From a virus: a stretch of 36,368 nucleotides of DNA. Location of the stretch: positions 1-36,368 of IMG/VR virus record IMGVR_UViG_3300022937_000060. One strand, written 5' to 3'. The position numbers and the translations under genes are program-made. Shown here piece by piece: positions 34,248-36,368 of the stretch (its first letter is position 1; each line of letters opens with the position of its first letter). A model generated the notes under the pieces. The model saw only the letters and a program-made list of their open reading frames with translations, was not told where the DNA came from and ran no database searches.

Positions 34248-34250
34248 ATA
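34243..34250 (+). promoter_or_regulatory. Consensus late promoter overlapping gp20 stop
   Basis: TATAAATA is an exact T4 late consensus, and its TAA is the gp20 stop codon. The next ATG (34256) is only 5 nt away, so transcripts would begin at or after that ATG. It would then serve a leaderless message or the gene at 34504. Confidence 0.7.
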
Positions 34251-34255
34251 ATAAT

Positions 34256-34504
34256 ATGATACTACGTGAACTATATTACTTTGATGATAAAACAATGGAA
34301 CCTGTTGAGGATCATACCTATGATGCAGAAGACGATAAAAGTGTGATTAAAGTTGACGACGAACGTAAAAGTAGATTAACACTTAAAGATATAAACAAAG
34401 CACGTAAAGCAAGTGATAATCACAAAGTTGAAAGCGAAAAAGAATTAAACTTCATTAGACAAATGTACGGATTAGCAGCACAGGCAGCAGCCGGCGGAAT
34501 TTAA
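34256..34504 (+). CDS. Small conserved protein between portal and capsid genes
   Basis: This 82-residue acidic and basic mixed protein begins MILRELYYFDDKTMEPVEDH, has a central SRLTLKDINKARKASDNHKV helix and ends FIRQMYGLAAQAAAGGI. I associate this layout with a small protein that follows gp20 in marine T4-like phages; its function is unknown to me. No ribosome site is seen before ATG 34256. Its position matches that of the prohead core gene 67 in T4, but the sequence gives no real support for that name. The stop overlaps the next start (TAATG). Confidence 0.75.
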   Translation: MILRELYYFDDKTMEPVEDHTYDAEDDKSVIKVDDERKSRLTLKDINKARKASDNHKVESEKELNFIRQMYGLAAQAAAGGI

Positions 34505-35094
34505 TGAGCAACATAGCCTTTGTGTTAGGTAACGGCACAAGCCGTAAACATATACCATTAGAACCTTTGAAAAAACACGGAAAAGTATACGGATGCAATG
34601 CACTGTATAGAGAATTTGCACCTGACCATTTAGTTGCAGTTGATACAAAAATGATAATTGAAATATCAGAAACAAAGTATCAATTACAATATAATGTTTG
34701 GAGTAACGCTAACAAACTTACACAAAAAACTGCTGGAATTAAATTAATGGAACCTAATAAAGGTTGGAGTAGTGGACCTACTGCAATGCTACTTGCAAGC
34801 CAACATGGATACAGAACAATATATGTTTTAGGATTTGATTATGTTGGATTAGGTGACAAGCAAGAAAAAGTAAACAATCTATATGCAGGTTCAAGAAACT
34901 ACAAACAAACCAATGACAGAGCAACGTATTATGGCAATTGGACTAGGCAAACTATGCTGTGTGCAAATATGTTTCCAAAGACTAAATACGTTCGAGTAGT
35001 TCCTAAAGAAGACTTTTTTGTTCCTGATTATCTGAAAGGATTACACAATTTTGAACATATTACAAGCGAAGTTTTTAGGAAAACTTTCGCTTGA
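34504..35094 (+). CDS. GT42/DUF115-like Rossmann-fold protein
   Basis: This 196-residue protein starts with IAFVLGNGTSR (residues 4-14), a nucleotide-type loop, then GCNALYREFAPDHLVAVDT (30-48). Its central motif is SSGPTAMLLASQHGYRTIYV-LGFDYVG (about 89-114). This resembles the SG-x-x-A-x-x-LA-x-x-x-G-Y-x-x-I-Y-L-x-G-x-D-F pattern of sialyltransferase-like GT42 and DUF115/MAF proteins, which handle sugar nucleotides. A sugar-transfer or surface-modifying role is an inference. It is unusual in a prohead operon between the portal and the core protein. It starts in a TAATG overlap, and an intrinsic terminator follows directly. Confidence 0.6.
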   Translation: MSNIAFVLGNGTSRKHIPLEPLKKHGKVYGCNALYREFAPDHLVAVDTKMIIEISETKYQLQYNVWSNANKLTQKTAGIKLMEPNKGWSSGPTAMLLASQHGYRTIYVLGFDYVGLGDKQEKVNNLYAGSRNYKQTNDRATYYGNWTRQTMLCANMFPKTKYVRVVPKEDFFVPDYLKGLHNFEHITSEVFRKTFA

Positions 35095-35097
35095 TAC

Positions 35098-35125
35098 CTG
35101 CACATATTATAAAATGTGCAGTTTT
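35098..35125 (+). terminator. Intrinsic terminator after the GT42-like gene
   Basis: CTGCACAT (35098-35105), an 8-base AT loop and ATGTGCAG (35114-35121) form a perfect 8-bp stem followed by TTTT. A second hairpin just upstream (35065-35091, AGCGAAGTTTT with AAAACTTTCGCT, one bulged A) covers the last codons of the gene. Confidence 0.75.
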
Positions 35126-35157
35126 GACCCCATTTTAAGCGTATATTTCCAATAAAG

Positions 35158-35165
35158 TGTAAATA
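35158..35165 (+). promoter_or_regulatory. Late-type promoter for the acidic core gene
   Basis: TGTAAATA differs from the T4 late consensus by one base (G for A). It lies between the terminator and the gene at 35199, 33 nt before the ATG, and would restart transcription for the prohead genes. Confidence 0.5.
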
Positions 35166-35198
35166 TAATTGACAGCCTTGACAAAGAAGGAGAATGAC

Positions 35199-36146
35199 AT
35201 GACTGATCGCAACAAGTTTGAAGAAATGCTTGAGCGCCTAGTGAACGAAGATCGCGAAGGTGCAGAAGAGCTTTTCCATGAAATCGTGGTAGAAAAATCA
35301 CGTGATATTTACGAAACACTTCTATCTGAAGAAACAGAAGAAGAAGTAGACGAAGCTACTGATGAAGAAGTAGATGAGTCAGAGGAAGATCTAGACGAAG
35401 CAACTGACGAAGAAGTTGATGAGTCAGAAGATGACCTAGATGAAGCAACTGACGAAGAAGTTGAAGAAGGTATCTTTGACGAAGGTGATCCAGCAGATGA
35501 CCTAGGAATGGATATTGAAATGCCAGACGCAGGCGACGATATGGACATGGACATGGGCGGCGATGACGACATGGGTATGGACGACGACGAAGGCGATGTA
35601 GAAGATCGTGTTGCAGACCTAGAAGATGAACTAGAAGCACTAAAAGCTGAATTTGAAGCACTAATGGGTGACGAAGAAGGCGGCGAAGATGATATGGACA
35701 TGGATATGGACATGGATATGCCAATGGACATGGATTCAGAAGAAGGTGACGACGACGAAGAAGAAATGGAAGCGTTTGAAGCATCTGACGAAGAAGTCGA
35801 AGAGTCAAAAATGCCAAAGTCAGAAACAGAAATCATGCGTGAATACGTAACAAAAATGTCAGACGAGCCAAAGAAAGGTGACAACGGCGCAAACGCAAAA
35901 TCACCAGTAGCTGGCAAAAATGATATGGGTGGTACATCAGCAAATATCGCAAAAGGCGGCACAGCCGACAACGGCGGTACAGCTGGCGGTTTAGCTAAAC
36001 CAACAACCACTGAAGATGACGCAGGGAATGTTAACGTTCCAGGCGGTAACGGTGCTACTAAAATGGCATCACAACCTGGCCACGGCGCTGAGAAAAAGGG
36101 CAAGCCAGAGCAAGCAGCTAATAAAAAATCAACTATTGGCAGCTAA
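35199..36146 (+). CDS. Acidic prohead core/scaffold protein (gp67-like N-terminus)
   Basis: This 315-residue, very acidic protein starts MTDRNKFEEMLERLVNEDRE, then GAEELFHEIVVEKSRDIYE. The N-terminal segment (A-x-x-LF-x-E, then K/R-x-x-x-I) recalls the prohead core protein gp67 of T4, which is also acidic but only about 80 residues. Next come three tandem 15-residue DEATDEEVDESEEDL repeats, Met-Asp runs (MDMDMG, DMDMDMDMDMPMDMD), a short coiled coil (VADLEDELEALKAEFEALM), and a Gly/Asn/Lys-rich C-terminal tail. Position just before gp21 fits a core protein cleaved during head maturation; a gp22-type scaffold is the alternative. ATG 35199 is chosen over an in-frame TTG at 35169 because AAGGAG sits 6 nt before it. 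Confidence 0.7.
   Translation: MTDRNKFEEMLERLVNEDREGAEELFHEIVVEKSRDIYETLLSEETEEEVDEATDEEVDESEEDLDEATDEEVDESEDDLDEATDEEVEEGIFDEGDPADDLGMDIEMPDAGDDMDMDMGGDDDMGMDDDEGDVEDRVADLEDELEALKAEFEALMGDEEGGEDDMDMDMDMDMPMDMDSEEGDDDEEEMEAFEASDEEVEESKMPKSETEIMREYVTKMSDEPKKGDNGANAKSPVAGKNDMGGTSANIAKGGTADNGGTAGGLAKPTTTEDDAGNVNVPGGNGATKMASQPGHGAEKKGKPEQAANKKSTIGS
35349..35470 (+). repeat. Tandem 45-bp repeats in the acidic core gene
   Basis: Two full and one partial copy of a 45-bp unit encode DEATDEEVDESEEDL, at 35349-35393, 35394-35438 and 35439-35470. The copies differ mainly at third codon positions, so the repeat is kept at protein level. Confidence 0.8.
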
Positions 36147-36161
36147 TTAGAGGACTGACGT

Positions 36162-36368
36162 ATGAAACTACTAAACGAACACTTGAGTTTCGACCAGGCT
36201 AAAATTGTTGTTGAGTCTGCCAACGAAGGCAAAGATCTTTATATGAAAGGTATTTGCATTCAAGGCGGAGTACGCAACGCAAACCAGCGTGTTTATCCCG
36301 TTAACGAGATTGGCAGGGCTGTCACCACACTCAATGAACAAATTAGTGGTGGCTACTCAGTGTTAGGC
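36162..36368 (+). CDS. gp21: Prohead core protease gp21, partial
   Basis: The first 69 codons are in the window; the rest lies beyond the right edge. The N-terminus MKLLNEHLSFDQAKIVVESA leads into KDLYMKGICIQGGVRNANQR-VYPVNEIGRAV, which matches the start of T4 gp21 (GIFLQAEVVNRNKRLYPKRI, then an Ala-Val helix). gp21 is the serine-type protease that matures the prohead core and capsid proteins. The catalytic residues would lie further downstream and are not visible here. The start ATG 36162 follows GAGGA by 7 nt, 15 nt after the acidic core gene. Confidence 0.88.
   Translation, partial: MKLLNEHLSFDQAKIVVESANEGKDLYMKGICIQGGVRNANQRVYPVNEIGRAVTTLNEQISGGYSVLG

Noticed and set aside
35169-35198. 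TTG 35169 as start of the acidic core gene
   Set aside because: AAGGAG lies inside this extension and is ideally placed for ATG 35199.
35349-35470. CRISPR-like or satellite repeats
   Set aside because: Copies are contiguous, in frame and differ at synonymous sites; they are protein repeats.
35309-36103. 264-residue minus-strand Ser/Pro-rich ORF
   Set aside because: It is the mirror of the acidic repeat gene: GAY/GAR codons read as Ser/Ile/Phe on the other strand.

Overview
The window is part of the genome of a T4-like tailed phage (myovirus) with an AT-rich genome, most like the marine T4-like phages of bacteria such as cyanobacteria or SAR11. That placement rests on recognisable T4 core proteins (gp5, gp6, gp20, gp21, gp25, gp26, gp46, gp47, gp53, gp55), on T4 late-promoter motifs (TATAAATA and variants) ahead of structural genes, and on proteins whose style I know from marine T4-like phages. 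The host cannot be fixed from this sequence.

Layout. (1) 1-23009, minus strand: late baseplate and tail block. In transcription order it holds a probable tube-cap/baseplate protein, gp53, a gp27-like hub candidate with a Gly-rich insert, gp5 (hub needle, no visible lysozyme domain), an unknown Gly/Ala-rich structural protein, gp25, a large gp6, and then a giant virion protein open for 4159 codons that runs off the left edge. The giant protein carries about seven FG-GAP-like beta-propeller blades. (2) 23082-27414, plus strand: early or replication block with gp55 (late sigma factor, carrying a ~125-residue insertion), gp47 and gp46 (recombination nuclease), a small conserved protein and a SegE-like GIY-YIG endonuclease. 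The gp55 and gp47 genes each have a sigma70-type promoter with a 17-nt spacer. (3) 27415-27931: a 517-nt gene-free stretch with a GC-rich possible structured RNA, two tandem near-identical hairpins, three more 8-bp hairpins, a thrice-repeated TAATACTAWA motif and candidate promoters. (4) 27932-29239, plus strand: an unknown protein, probably late. (5) 29236-30308, minus strand: gp26-like hub protein and a small downstream gene whose start is unclear. (6) 30376-36368, plus strand: tail tape measure, portal gp20, a small conserved protein, a GT42/DUF115-like protein, an acidic gp67-like prohead core protein, and the start of the prohead protease gp21.

How it works together. Host RNA polymerase would read gp55, gp47 and gp46 early. 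gp55 would then redirect polymerase to the TAAATA-core late promoters, which lie on both strands. The baseplate block builds the wedges and hub, the tape-measure and hub genes set up the tail, and the gp20 to gp21 block builds the prohead. Points most worth a second look: the structured intergenic region, the propeller-bearing giant virion protein, the insertion in gp55, and the GT42/DUF115-like gene placed inside the capsid-assembly operon.
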